Assembly (NCBI GenBank): GCA_040222855.1
Contig: JAVKCD010000025.1
Coordinates: 744,001-808,000, forward strand
DNA length: 64,000 bases
Source of the DNA: Phycisphaeraceae bacterium
GTDB taxonomy: Bacteria; Planctomycetota; Phycisphaerae; Phycisphaerales; Phycisphaeraceae
Direction: 5' to 3'
Shown here piece after piece: positions 27,816 to 36,436 of the stretch. Within the stretch, counting starts at the first letter, position 1. Each line of letters begins with the position of its first letter. A program made the translations under genes and the position numbers. Below the pieces are notes generated by a model that was given only the letters and a program-made list of their open reading frames with translations, had not been told where the DNA came from and made no database searches.

Positions 27816-29249
27816 TCACCCCTTCACCTTCTCAAACGCTTTAAGGGCGCGTTCACGGCCATCCTTCAGGTCAACGATCGGCTCCGGATACGACTCGCCA
27901 AGCGTCACACCCGCCTCCTCAAGCACCGACTCCGGTGCGTCCCACGGCTTGAACAACCACTTCGCAGGCATCTCCGCTAACTCCGGAACCCACCGCTTCG
28001 TATACACACCATCAGGATCAAACTTCTCGCCCTGCAACACAGGGTTGAACACCCGGAAGTACGGCGCTGCATCCGCCCCGCAACCCCCAGCCCACTGCCA
28101 CCCCAGCGTGTTACTCGCCAGGTCCGCATCCACCAGCGTGTCCCAGAACCACTCAGCCCCCTCCTCCCAAGAGATCAACAACTGCTTGACCAACAGCGAC
28201 GCCACAATCATCCGCACTCGATTGTGCATCCACCCCGTCGCCCACAACTGCCGCATCCCCGCATCCACAATCGGAATCCCCGTCCGACCTCGCTGCCACG
28301 CCTCCAGGTCCTTCTTGCTCGTCCGCCAGGGAAACGCCGCGTACTTCTCCCGCAACGGCTCCTCCGGCGTGTGCGGAAAGTGATACAGCAGGTGATAACC
28401 AAACTCCCGCCACACCACCTCCTTGATGAACTTCATCACGTCCTTCCGAGTCGCCCCCTTCGGCAACCCCTCCAGCACGCCGTGGTACACCTGCCGAGGG
28501 CTGATCTCGCCCCAATGCAGATGCGGCGACAATCGCGACGTCCCCTCGAGATCAGGTCGATCCCTTTGTCCCTCGTAATCCACCGACGACCGCCCTACAA
28601 ACGCATCCAGCCTCGCTTGCGCACCCTCCTCACCAGGCGCCCACACATCCGCCATCTCCTCATACCACCGAATCTTCGGAAGTAAACTCAACGCCTCTAA
28701 CTTCAACGAGTCAGGCCAAACCTCCGGTACCTTGAGCCGACCCGGCCGCTCCAGCGGAGAATCTGGCTCATCCCGCTCCAGACAGTTACGGCTAAACGGA
28801 CTGTACACCTGATACGGCTTGCCCTCGCCCGTCTCCACCTCCCACGGCTCAAACAGCAGCGACCCATTGAGACTCTCCGCCTCGACACCATCCCCCTTGA
28901 GCCCCTTCTTCACGGCCTTATCCCGATCAATCACCGCAGGCTCGTACCGCCGATGCCAGACCACCGCCTCCGCTCCAGTTTCCTTGACGAGTTCCCGCAG
29001 CACCCCGAGCGCATCACCTCGCAGCACGATCAACCGACTCCCCACCGACTCGAGATCAGCCGCCAACGCCAGCAAACTCTGGTGCAGCCACCACCGCCCC
29101 GCCCCACCTGGTGCCCAGCGACCCTCCTCGTCAAACGACTCGATGTAGACCGGCACCACCGGCCCGCCACGCTCAATAGCCCAATGCAACGCCGGATGAT
29201 CCGACAACCTCAGGTCCTGACGAAACCAAACAACTGTCACTCCACTCAA
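27816..29249 (-). CDS. phrB: Deoxyribodipyrimidine photolyase
   Basis: This flavoprotein uses light to split UV-induced pyrimidine dimers. The N-terminal antenna-binding Rossmann domain begins TVVWFRQDLRLSDHPAL. The FAD-binding C-terminal domain has the classic TGIPIVDAGMRQLWATGWMHNR split over WATGWMHNRVRM, and DADLASNTLGWQWAGGCG. Length 477 is typical of class I CPD photolyase; a cryptochrome is less likely but not excluded. The annotated start is TTG 29249, overlapping the upstream stop; GTG 29240 would give MTVVWFRQDL and may be the true start. It lies in an operon with a TIGR01777 epimerase and two membrane proteins. Confidence 0.93.
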   Translation of the reverse strand: MSGVTVVWFRQDLRLSDHPALHWAIERGGPVVPVYIESFDEEGRWAPGGAGRWWLHQSLLALAADLESVGSRLIVLRGDALGVLRELVKETGAEAVVWHRRYEPAVIDRDKAVKKGLKGDGVEAESLNGSLLFEPWEVETGEGKPYQVYSPFSRNCLERDEPDSPLERPGRLKVPEVWPDSLKLEALSLLPKIRWYEEMADVWAPGEEGAQARLDAFVGRSSVDYEGQRDRPDLEGTSRLSPHLHWGEISPRQVYHGVLEGLPKGATRKDVMKFIKEVVWREFGYHLLYHFPHTPEEPLREKYAAFPWRTSKKDLEAWQRGRTGIPIVDAGMRQLWATGWMHNRVRMIVASLLVKQLLISWEEGAEWFWDTLVDADLASNTLGWQWAGGCGADAAPYFRVFNPVLQGEKFDPDGVYTKRWVPELAEMPAKWLFKPWDAPESVLEEAGVTLGESYPEPIVDLKDGRERALKAFEKVKG

Positions 29250-30637
29250 CGCGCATCCTCCGCGCCCAACACCTCATCCAGCATCATCTCCAGGTCCGGC
29301 TGCCGATACCGATACCCCGACCCCGACAGCTTCGTGGGCTCCGCCCGAACACTTGCCAGCAGCACCTCATTCGCCTGCTCTCTTCCAAACAGAAAACGCA
29401 CTAATCCCTGTGGCATCGGGATCACCGCCGGCCTCCGCAAAACCCCCGCCAGCGTCGCCGTGAACTCCCGATTCCTCACCGCCCGCGGGGCGACCAGATT
29501 CACCGGACCCTCAAGCGACTCCATCACCACCAGATGATGCAACGCCCCAGCTACGTCATCCAAACCAATCCAGCTCCACCACTGATTACCAAACCCCAAT
29601 CGACCGGCCACCCCCATCCGAAACGCTGGCAGCATCGCTCGCAGCGCCCCGCCCTTCGGGCTCATCACCACACCAATCCGCGCATGCACCACCCGGACTC
29701 CTGCCCGCCGCGCTGGCTCCGCCGCCTCCTCCCAGTCTCTCGCCACCTCCGCCAGAAAACCCTCCCCGACCGGGTCCTTCTCATCCACAATCATCTGCCC
29801 ACGGTTCCCGTAAACCCCCACCGCCGACGCCACCACCAGCACCCTGGGCTTCTTCTTGAGCCGCGAAAGCGTCTCCGCGATCAATCGCGTCCCCCGCACC
29901 CGGCTATCCCGGATCAGTTGCTTCTTACCGGGCGTCCAGGACCCCATGATCGGCTCTGCCGCCAGATGCACGACCGCATCCAAGCCCTCCAACCCGCCCG
30001 CATCGATCTGACCATGCTCCCAGGACCACCGAACACCACGCCCGCCCACAAAACCAGGCGGCTTGGAACCATGCCGAACCATGGAGACCACCGAATGCCC
30101 ACCCGTCGTCAACAGACTCGCCAGCCGACCCCCGATCATCCCCGTCGCCCCCGAGATCGCCACACGCTTCGCCCCGCTCTCATCCTCTGCGTGCGCCGCC
30201 AGGTCCTCTCGTGTCACCGCATGACGCCATGCAAACGCTCGCCGCATCTGCCCCAGCAACCACCGCCCCACGATCAACTCCGTTAACCGCCCGCCGGGCA
30301 TCTCAAAATCAATCGTGTCCACCAGCCGTGACCGCTTCGCATCGATCGCCTCAAACCGATGCCGATGCCGAAACGACCGAAAAGGCCCGCACAACAGGTG
30401 GTCCTCAAACTGAACCCCCGGCTGGTGATTCCGATGCTCGATCTTCCACACCGTCGGGATCGGCCCCTGCCACACCCGCAGGTCAATCCGATCCCCATCA
30501 TCAATCCCACCACAACGCCGAAGAACATCCACACGCTGCCAAGGCGGGGTCAGACGCTCAAACGCCCCCGGACGCGCGTGCCACGCATACAGGGTCTCCG
30601 CTGATACTGGCATCTCACTCTGGTGCTCAAAGCGCAT
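29246..30637 (-). CDS. TIGR01777-type epimerase with N-terminal SRPBCC domain
   Basis: This is a two-part protein. Residues 1 to about 150 form a START/SRPBCC ligand-binding domain (FEHQSEMPVSAETLYAWHA, RPGAFERLTPPW). The rest is an extended short-chain NAD(P)-binding epimerase of the YfcH/SulA-like TIGR01777 family, with ISGATGMIGGRLASLL, VVHLAAEPIM and the C-terminal DUF1731-type tail (FLFGREQANEVLLASVRAEP). The enzyme's substrate is unknown. Fusion and genomic link to photolyase are recurrent in marine bacteria. It starts 44 bases downstream of the TPR gene with no visible terminator, so read-through from the exopolysaccharide operon is possible. Confidence 0.88.
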   Translation of the reverse strand: MRFEHQSEMPVSAETLYAWHARPGAFERLTPPWQRVDVLRRCGGIDDGDRIDLRVWQGPIPTVWKIEHRNHQPGVQFEDHLLCGPFRSFRHRHRFEAIDAKRSRLVDTIDFEMPGGRLTELIVGRWLLGQMRRAFAWRHAVTREDLAAHAEDESGAKRVAISGATGMIGGRLASLLTTGGHSVVSMVRHGSKPPGFVGGRGVRWSWEHGQIDAGGLEGLDAVVHLAAEPIMGSWTPGKKQLIRDSRVRGTRLIAETLSRLKKKPRVLVVASAVGVYGNRGQMIVDEKDPVGEGFLAEVARDWEEAAEPARRAGVRVVHARIGVVMSPKGGALRAMLPAFRMGVAGRLGFGNQWWSWIGLDDVAGALHHLVVMESLEGPVNLVAPRAVRNREFTATLAGVLRRPAVIPMPQGLVRFLFGREQANEVLLASVRAEPTKLSGSGYRYRQPDLEMMLDEVLGAEDAR

Positions 30638-30681
30638 AGGAGAGACTCACTCGTTCGCCCGATCCTAGCTCAGACCGAGCC

Positions 30682-33600
30682 TCATGGCACCAGCGTGCCG
30701 GCATTAACCTCAGATTCCCCCGAGGCAGACGACCGAAGCATCTCCCGCACACCCTCCAGCCGCTCACGGAACTCATTACTCACCCGTGAACCACGAGCCA
30801 ACGCTAGGTCAATCGCCACCACCGTATCCAACGCCTCCACAACACGATCAGCCCTCGCCAGCAACTCAGCCAGCGTCAACTGCCACTCGATGTTCATCGG
30901 CTCCAATGCCACCGATAGCTCTGCCTGCTCAAGCCCTTCCTCAACACGACCGTCCGCCGCGAGCGACAGCGCCAACGTATCCCTGAACGCCGCCACACCC
31001 GGCAACACCCGAACAGCTCGCTCCGCCATCGTGACAGCCTCGGAAGTATCACCCCGCAGCTTCAGAATCATCGCCAGATTATTCAGAGCCACCGGCTGAT
31101 TATCCTGCAGCGACAACACCCGCCGATAGCCCGCCTCCGCCTCCATATCATGCCCGTCCGTGTCATCCATCATCGCCAGCGTCAATGTCGCCTGAACAGC
31201 CGTCTCACCCTCAGTCATCGTGCTAAGCAGCTCCCGGGCACGCTGCTCATAAGCCGCGACATCGTACCGATCCCCCAGCGTACGCCAGCCGATCGCCAAC
31301 TGTAGCCGGGAAACGTCATGGTTCACGTCCACCACAGCCTCAAGGTCCTCCATCCACGCCAACCCCTCCTCACGGCTGCTCACAGCAGAAGACAACACCA
31401 CCCAGTCATCATGCCATGCCTCATTGGCCAGCAGTGGTCGCAACCTCTCGCGAGCATCATCCGCACGCCCCATCGCGATCCGTGCCCGCGCCCATCGCGT
31501 CAGAACATCCGATCTCGCCTCAGGCGTAGCCAGCGCCGCTTGCATATACGGCTCCAGCGTGCTCACCGCCTGATTCGGTGCCCCCATCTGAATCATCGCC
31601 TGCGCAATCCGAAGATCAGCCTGCAGCGGGTCAGCCAAGCGGCTACGCCACTGCAGCGCCATGCTCCGACCCTCCGTCCATTTCCCCTGAGACATCAACA
31701 AGTCCGTCGCCAGACCCGCTGGCTCCGGGTTCTCCGGAAACTCACGAACCGCTTGCAAGGCCGCTGTCAGAGCCTCATCTCGCCGATCCATCGCCGCAAG
31801 TGCCTGCACCAGAATCATCTGACCCGGCAAATAACGTGGGTGCTCACGGATAACCTGCTGCAAACGCGCAACCAGATCGTCCGCAGCACCACCATCACGA
31901 TCAACCTCATACGCTGCCCGAAGAATACCAGCCGATGCCCCACGAACATCAGGCCGCTCCACCATCTGCACCAGCAGCAACCGCAAAGCCGCATCCTCAA
32001 CCTGTGCCTCAATGAGATCACGGTTCTCGCCCATGAACACCAGCGTTTGGTCTCCCGGGTTCGCCGCCAGACCGCCGTCGAGAACCTCCAGCGACTTCTC
32101 CCGATCGCCCTGAGTCAAGACGACCGCCAGCAACCGCTGCCACGCACCCGCCTGTGTCTGGTCAGCCTCAGCCGCCCGCTCATAAAGCGACCTGGCCTTC
32201 GCGAGATCCCCCGAACGCCGATAGTAATCACCCTCAATCTGGAACTGTACAGCGTCCGGTAGACCCGGCACGTCCTTTAGTTTCTCCAACGCAGCCATCG
32301 CCAGCTCAGACGACCCACGCGACTGATAGAAACGCGCAGCACTGTTCACAATCTGCAGATCGACGGGACCCGAAAGCAGCACCTCATACACCGGTGCAGC
32401 CTCATCGAATCGCCCGCCCCGCTCGAACAGTTGAGCCAGCAACAGTCGGTCGGCTGGCTGACCCGAAGACTCCAGCAGTGTCTGAACCATCGAGATCGCC
32501 AACGGCAGTCGGTTCAGCTCTGACAGCGAACGCGCCAACTGACGCACCTGCTCTGGACTCAAAGCCTCCGCATTCATCGCCAGGGTCTCAAGCGCTCTCG
32601 CCGCATCAGCATCACGCCCCACATCACGCATCAACTCGGCCCGTGCAAAATCGATCCGAACATCATCGCCGCGCAGGCCCTTGGCTCGATCCAACTGCGT
32701 GATCGCCAACTCCGTCTCACCCAGGCCCTGAAACACCTCCGCCAACATCAACCGTGGCCGGATCATCGTCGGCGACTCATCCGTAATCTCCTCCAGCATG
32801 CTTCTGGCACGCTCAAGGTCCTCTCGCTCACCAAACGTCATCAGCCAACGCGCCTCAGCCACCCGCCAGCCGATCCCATCCCGCCCTGTCAAATCACGCA
32901 ACCGATCAATTGCACCCCGAGTCGCCTCACGCTCCGACCAAATCGCCCGCGATTCAAGCGCCCGCTGGAGCACGCGAACATTATCTGTCGAAGACCCCAC
33001 CACCTCCGACCAGGCGCGACCCGCCCGCGCGTCGCCAATCCGCTCGAGCACCGCCGCCCGTGCCATCCGAACCGACAGTAACGCCTGCTCACCGTCAGCC
33101 GCCTCCACCGCAGCGTCCATCAGACCCACCGCACCTTCCGTGTCACCATCACGATGAAGCATCATCGCTCGCGCCACCAGGACATCCGCCGCATCCCTGC
33201 CGGTCCCGGCCTTGCCGATCAGCTCCTCCTCCAGCCCCAGCCCGTTATCCGCACTCACCTGAGCCGCCGCCAGTAAAGCCGCATCACTCACCTCTGCATC
33301 CGGCTCGATCAGCGAACGCATCACACCCACCGCATCATCTGACCGACCTTCAGCGACCAGCAACTTCAGATAAACAGGCAGCACCCGTTCGTTGCCCGGC
33401 ACGATCTCCAACACCTGCTCAGAGAGCTGCAGCAAGCCGCGCCGATCCCGCTCAGGGACCCGATCCAGCACCAGGCCAGCAGCCTCAAGCAGATTAATGT
33501 TGACGCCCAGATTATTCGGGCTCCGCTGCAGCAGCAGCGCCGCAAAACCGTACGCCTCAAGATTACGACCGGCCCGCATCAGCTCGCGAACAATCGCCAG

Positions 33601-34998
33601 CGGCGGACCGTCCCAACTCGGTGCTAACTCCGTCGCACGACGCCACGAATCGATCGCCCGATCCCCCTCGCCCATCGCAGACAGCGCACTACCCTGCCAG
33701 AAATAAAACATCGGATTCGAGGGATCCCGCTGCGTCGCCGTCTCCGCCGTCTGAATCAGCCGCATCGGTTCCACCGAACCCCCGCCATAAACCAAGTTTA
33801 ACATCGCCCCATAGGACAGTGCCAGATTGTCACTCTTACGATCCTCAAGCATCATGACGATCGCCATCGCCTCATCGCCACGGCCCAGGTCAAACAACGC
33901 CTGCGCCCGTGTGGCCAGCGACCGCACGCTCGCTCGATCAGGATTCTCAGCCATCTCATCCGTCAGGCGCACAACCTCTTCATTCTCCCCTGCATACAGA
34001 AGATGCGACAGCAGGAGGTGCTCGTACTGCAGCGATGGCGAAGAGGCCTGCAACACCCGCGCCAACTCAATCGTCGCCAGGAGTTGCCCCCGACGCCCCA
34101 GCTCTCGAACCAGCATCTGGATCACCAGATTGTCCGTTGGACTCGCATCAGCCTCCCGCTGAAGCCAGGCCAGCGACTCCTGCCGCAGATCAGGCCCCGT
34201 ACTCGCCAGCCCCACCAGCAGACTCGTCCCCTCAACCTCAGGATGCTCTTCCTGAACGGACTTGGCCCAGCCCAGAACCTCAGCACGACTACGGCCCGCA
34301 CCCTTCATCGACTCCAACGTCAGAAGATAACCCCGAAAGTCCTCGGGAGCATTCATGTTCAGCTCGATGGCCTGCGTGACAGCCTCATCCGTTCGCTCCA
34401 GACTCACCAGCGCGGTTGCCCGGTACCGCATCGCCTCCACCCGAAGCTCATCAGGGGCCTCCGCCCCTCGAGACAAGACCGCATCAGATTCCTTCAGCAC
34501 ATCCTCAAAACGCCGACTCGTCACCAACGCCCCCAACCGACGCGCCCACGCCTCAGCATCATCCGGATACGCTTCGAGAATCTGATCGGCCAGCGCCAAC
34601 GCCTCCGGCGCGTAACCGAACACCGCATACAGATCCAGCAGCTTACGCTTCGCCTCCAGATTCTCCGGGTCCATCGCCACCACGTCCCGGAATGCCGCCG
34701 CAGCCGCCAGAAGATGGCTCCGACCATCCGCTTCCTCAACCTCCATCCGCGCCTGCCCATAAAGATAAAGCGCCTCAGCATCTCCAGGACTCTGATTCAC
34801 ATAGGTCCCCAGAGCATGCATCGCGTCGTAGTAGCGTTCCTCGTCGAACGCCGTCACCCCCTCGACACGCTTCAGCTCAACCGCCTGCTGCTGCTGCTGT
34901 TTCCTGAACGTATAAAAACCAGCACCAGCACCAACAACCAACACCACAAGGGCCAGCAATAAGAAAAGCCGGCGTCGTGCCTTGGATCGGATAGCCAT
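30682..34998 (-). CDS. Giant membrane-anchored TPR protein of the exosortase locus
   Basis: With ATG 34998 the protein has about 1438 residues: a short basic N-terminus (MAIRSKARRR), one transmembrane helix (LFLLLALVVLVVGAGAGFY), a polyglutamine stretch, and then essentially only tetratricopeptide-like helical repeats. Recognisable units include ALYLYGQARMEVEEADG and PVALNNLAMILKLRGDTSEA. The protein is predicted to be anchored in the inner membrane with a large periplasmic superhelix. It is the last gene of the exosortase/exopolysaccharide operon. TPR scaffolds (PelB, AlgK, BcsC N-terminus, PEP-CTERM-system PrsT) guide polymer export in other systems, so a similar role is inferred. ATG 35028 would overlap the sugar transferase gene and add a poorly fitting leader. 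Confidence 0.85.
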   Translation of the reverse strand: MAIRSKARRRLFLLLALVVLVVGAGAGFYTFRKQQQQQAVELKRVEGVTAFDEERYYDAMHALGTYVNQSPGDAEALYLYGQARMEVEEADGRSHLLAAAAAFRDVVAMDPENLEAKRKLLDLYAVFGYAPEALALADQILEAYPDDAEAWARRLGALVTSRRFEDVLKESDAVLSRGAEAPDELRVEAMRYRATALVSLERTDEAVTQAIELNMNAPEDFRGYLLTLESMKGAGRSRAEVLGWAKSVQEEHPEVEGTSLLVGLASTGPDLRQESLAWLQREADASPTDNLVIQMLVRELGRRGQLLATIELARVLQASSPSLQYEHLLLSHLLYAGENEEVVRLTDEMAENPDRASVRSLATRAQALFDLGRGDEAMAIVMMLEDRKSDNLALSYGAMLNLVYGGGSVEPMRLIQTAETATQRDPSNPMFYFWQGSALSAMGEGDRAIDSWRRATELAPSWDGPPLAIVRELMRAGRNLEAYGFAALLLQRSPNNLGVNINLLEAAGLVLDRVPERDRRGLLQLSEQVLEIVPGNERVLPVYLKLLVAEGRSDDAVGVMRSLIEPDAEVSDAALLAAAQVSADNGLGLEEELIGKAGTGRDAADVLVARAMMLHRDGDTEGAVGLMDAAVEAADGEQALLSVRMARAAVLERIGDARAGRAWSEVVGSSTDNVRVLQRALESRAIWSEREATRGAIDRLRDLTGRDGIGWRVAEARWLMTFGEREDLERARSMLEEITDESPTMIRPRLMLAEVFQGLGETELAITQLDRAKGLRGDDVRIDFARAELMRDVGRDADAARALETLAMNAEALSPEQVRQLARSLSELNRLPLAISMVQTLLESSGQPADRLLLAQLFERGGRFDEAAPVYEVLLSGPVDLQIVNSAARFYQSRGSSELAMAALEKLKDVPGLPDAVQFQIEGDYYRRSGDLAKARSLYERAAEADQTQAGAWQRLLAVVLTQGDREKSLEVLDGGLAANPGDQTLVFMGENRDLIEAQVEDAALRLLLVQMVERPDVRGASAGILRAAYEVDRDGGAADDLVARLQQVIREHPRYLPGQMILVQALAAMDRRDEALTAALQAVREFPENPEPAGLATDLLMSQGKWTEGRSMALQWRSRLADPLQADLRIAQAMIQMGAPNQAVSTLEPYMQAALATPEARSDVLTRWARARIAMGRADDARERLRPLLANEAWHDDWVVLSSAVSSREEGLAWMEDLEAVVDVNHDVSRLQLAIGWRTLGDRYDVAAYEQRARELLSTMTEGETAVQATLTLAMMDDTDGHDMEAEAGYRRVLSLQDNQPVALNNLAMILKLRGDTSEAVTMAERAVRVLPGVAAFRDTLALSLAADGRVEEGLEQAELSVALEPMNIEWQLTLAELLARADRVVEALDTVVAIDLALARGSRVSNEFRERLEGVREMLRSSASGESEVNAGTLVP

Positions 34999-35002
34999 CT
35001 GT

Positions 35003-36436
35003 TCAATCCCGTCGACTAAAAGGCGCACTCAAAACAAGCAAGATCGTCCTGTAGACAATCCACAGGTCCGTCCACAGCGTAGCGTGTTCCACATACTCAA
35101 TGTCGTAACGGATCCATTCCTGGAAATCCTTGCCCTCTTCCCGCGTACGGCACACCTGCCATAAACCCGTTACCCCCGGCCGCACACTCAGCCTCGCCTC
35201 ACGCCAAGGCGGGCAGTACTGATTCTCCTTTCGAGGACTCGGACGAGGCCCAACCACCGACATGTCGCCCACCAAAACATTGAAAAACTGAGGCAACTCA
35301 TCCAACTGTAGCCGCCGCAGCCACCGACCAACCCGTGTGACTCGCGGGTCGTCCTCAATATAAAACTGCGGGCCATCCACCTGATTCTCACGCATCAATC
35401 GAGCCTTGATCTGCTCCGCATCATGACGCATCGACCGAAACTTGTAACACGGGAACTCACGCCCACCCACCGTCTCGCGTGCATGAGCAAAGAAGTACGG
35501 ACCGCCATCCTCCAGCCAGATCGCCAGCATGATCAAAGGGAACATCGGCAGCACAATCAACAGCACCAACAGCGAAAACGCGAGATCAAACAGCCGCTTC
35601 AGCGCCCTCGACGCCGTCGACCGCTGCCGAACCTTCACCTGACGCCCTAGCATCTGCCCCGGCTCGATCTCGCGCCAATCAATCTTCTCCGCATCCGGTC
35701 GCAACTCAGGGTCATCCCACAAGACCGTCGGACCCACCACCGCCTGCCGCGGATCAATCGACCGCCCCGCACCGATCCAAGCAGGACCAATAAACGATAC
35801 CGACTCCCCGGTCGTCACATCGCGATCACTCCACACCTCGCGACCAATCCGCTTGACCCGCTCGATCGTCGCGTTCGGCTGCCTCCACGTCCCGATCAGG
35901 TCACGCACAAACGTACTCACCTCAGCAGGCTTCTCACGATCATACGTCCAACCACGGATCTGATGACTCAGCCGCCGATTCGACGCCACGTTCTTGCGCA
36001 GCATGACCCACGCCTCATGTGAATCCGTACACGCCTGCCACGACCTCGCCAGACCCCGATCAGGCGTCAACGCCACACGAGCCAGCCGCGTGTCAGCCCC
36101 ACCATAATCACGCTCAAATCCAACCAACCGACCATCCCCCTGCGACACCACACGCTCACGATACCCTCGCTGATGCGTGTCGCTGATACGCACCCACACC
36201 ACCCGCGGCTTGACCCAACTAAGGTCCTCGATCAATCCTCGTAAACGAAAAATAGTCAAGAGCGCCGGTGCCGTCAGCAGAAACAACTCCGCCGCCTCCA
36301 CCACGTCCAACGCCTCCCCACACCGCACCACCTGCACACCACGAGACGCCCAGAACCGATCATGCAACTCCACAGGCGTTAGCCCCCAGACCGTGGGCAT
36401 CCCCGGCTGACTCGTCCCTTCTGCCGTCTGAATCAA
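35003..36436 (-). CDS. Polyprenyl-phosphate sugar transferase with unusual N-terminal region
   Basis: The C-terminal half (residues 275-477) is a bacterial sugar transferase of the WbaP/EpsL/WcaJ type: a hydrophobic membrane segment (284-306), YKFRSM (331-336), DELPQ (379-383), GPRP (396-399) and SVRPGVTGLWQV (417-428). Such enzymes put the first sugar-1-phosphate on undecaprenyl phosphate at the membrane. The N-terminal 260 residues are not the usual transmembrane region. They are soluble, with a short left-handed-helix-like stretch (SFIGPAWIGAGR to AVVGPTVLW, 214-240), as in sugar nucleotidyltransferases. Start codon overlaps the kinase gene stop by 4 bases; stop is 5 bases before the TPR start. 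Confidence 0.9.
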   Translation of the reverse strand: MIQTAEGTSQPGMPTVWGLTPVELHDRFWASRGVQVVRCGEALDVVEAAELFLLTAPALLTIFRLRGLIEDLSWVKPRVVWVRISDTHQRGYRERVVSQGDGRLVGFERDYGGADTRLARVALTPDRGLARSWQACTDSHEAWVMLRKNVASNRRLSHQIRGWTYDREKPAEVSTFVRDLIGTWRQPNATIERVKRIGREVWSDRDVTTGESVSFIGPAWIGAGRSIDPRQAVVGPTVLWDDPELRPDAEKIDWREIEPGQMLGRQVKVRQRSTASRALKRLFDLAFSLLVLLIVLPMFPLIMLAIWLEDGGPYFFAHARETVGGREFPCYKFRSMRHDAEQIKARLMRENQVDGPQFYIEDDPRVTRVGRWLRRLQLDELPQFFNVLVGDMSVVGPRPSPRKENQYCPPWREARLSVRPGVTGLWQVCRTREEGKDFQEWIRYDIEYVEHATLWTDLWIVYRTILLVLSAPFSRRD

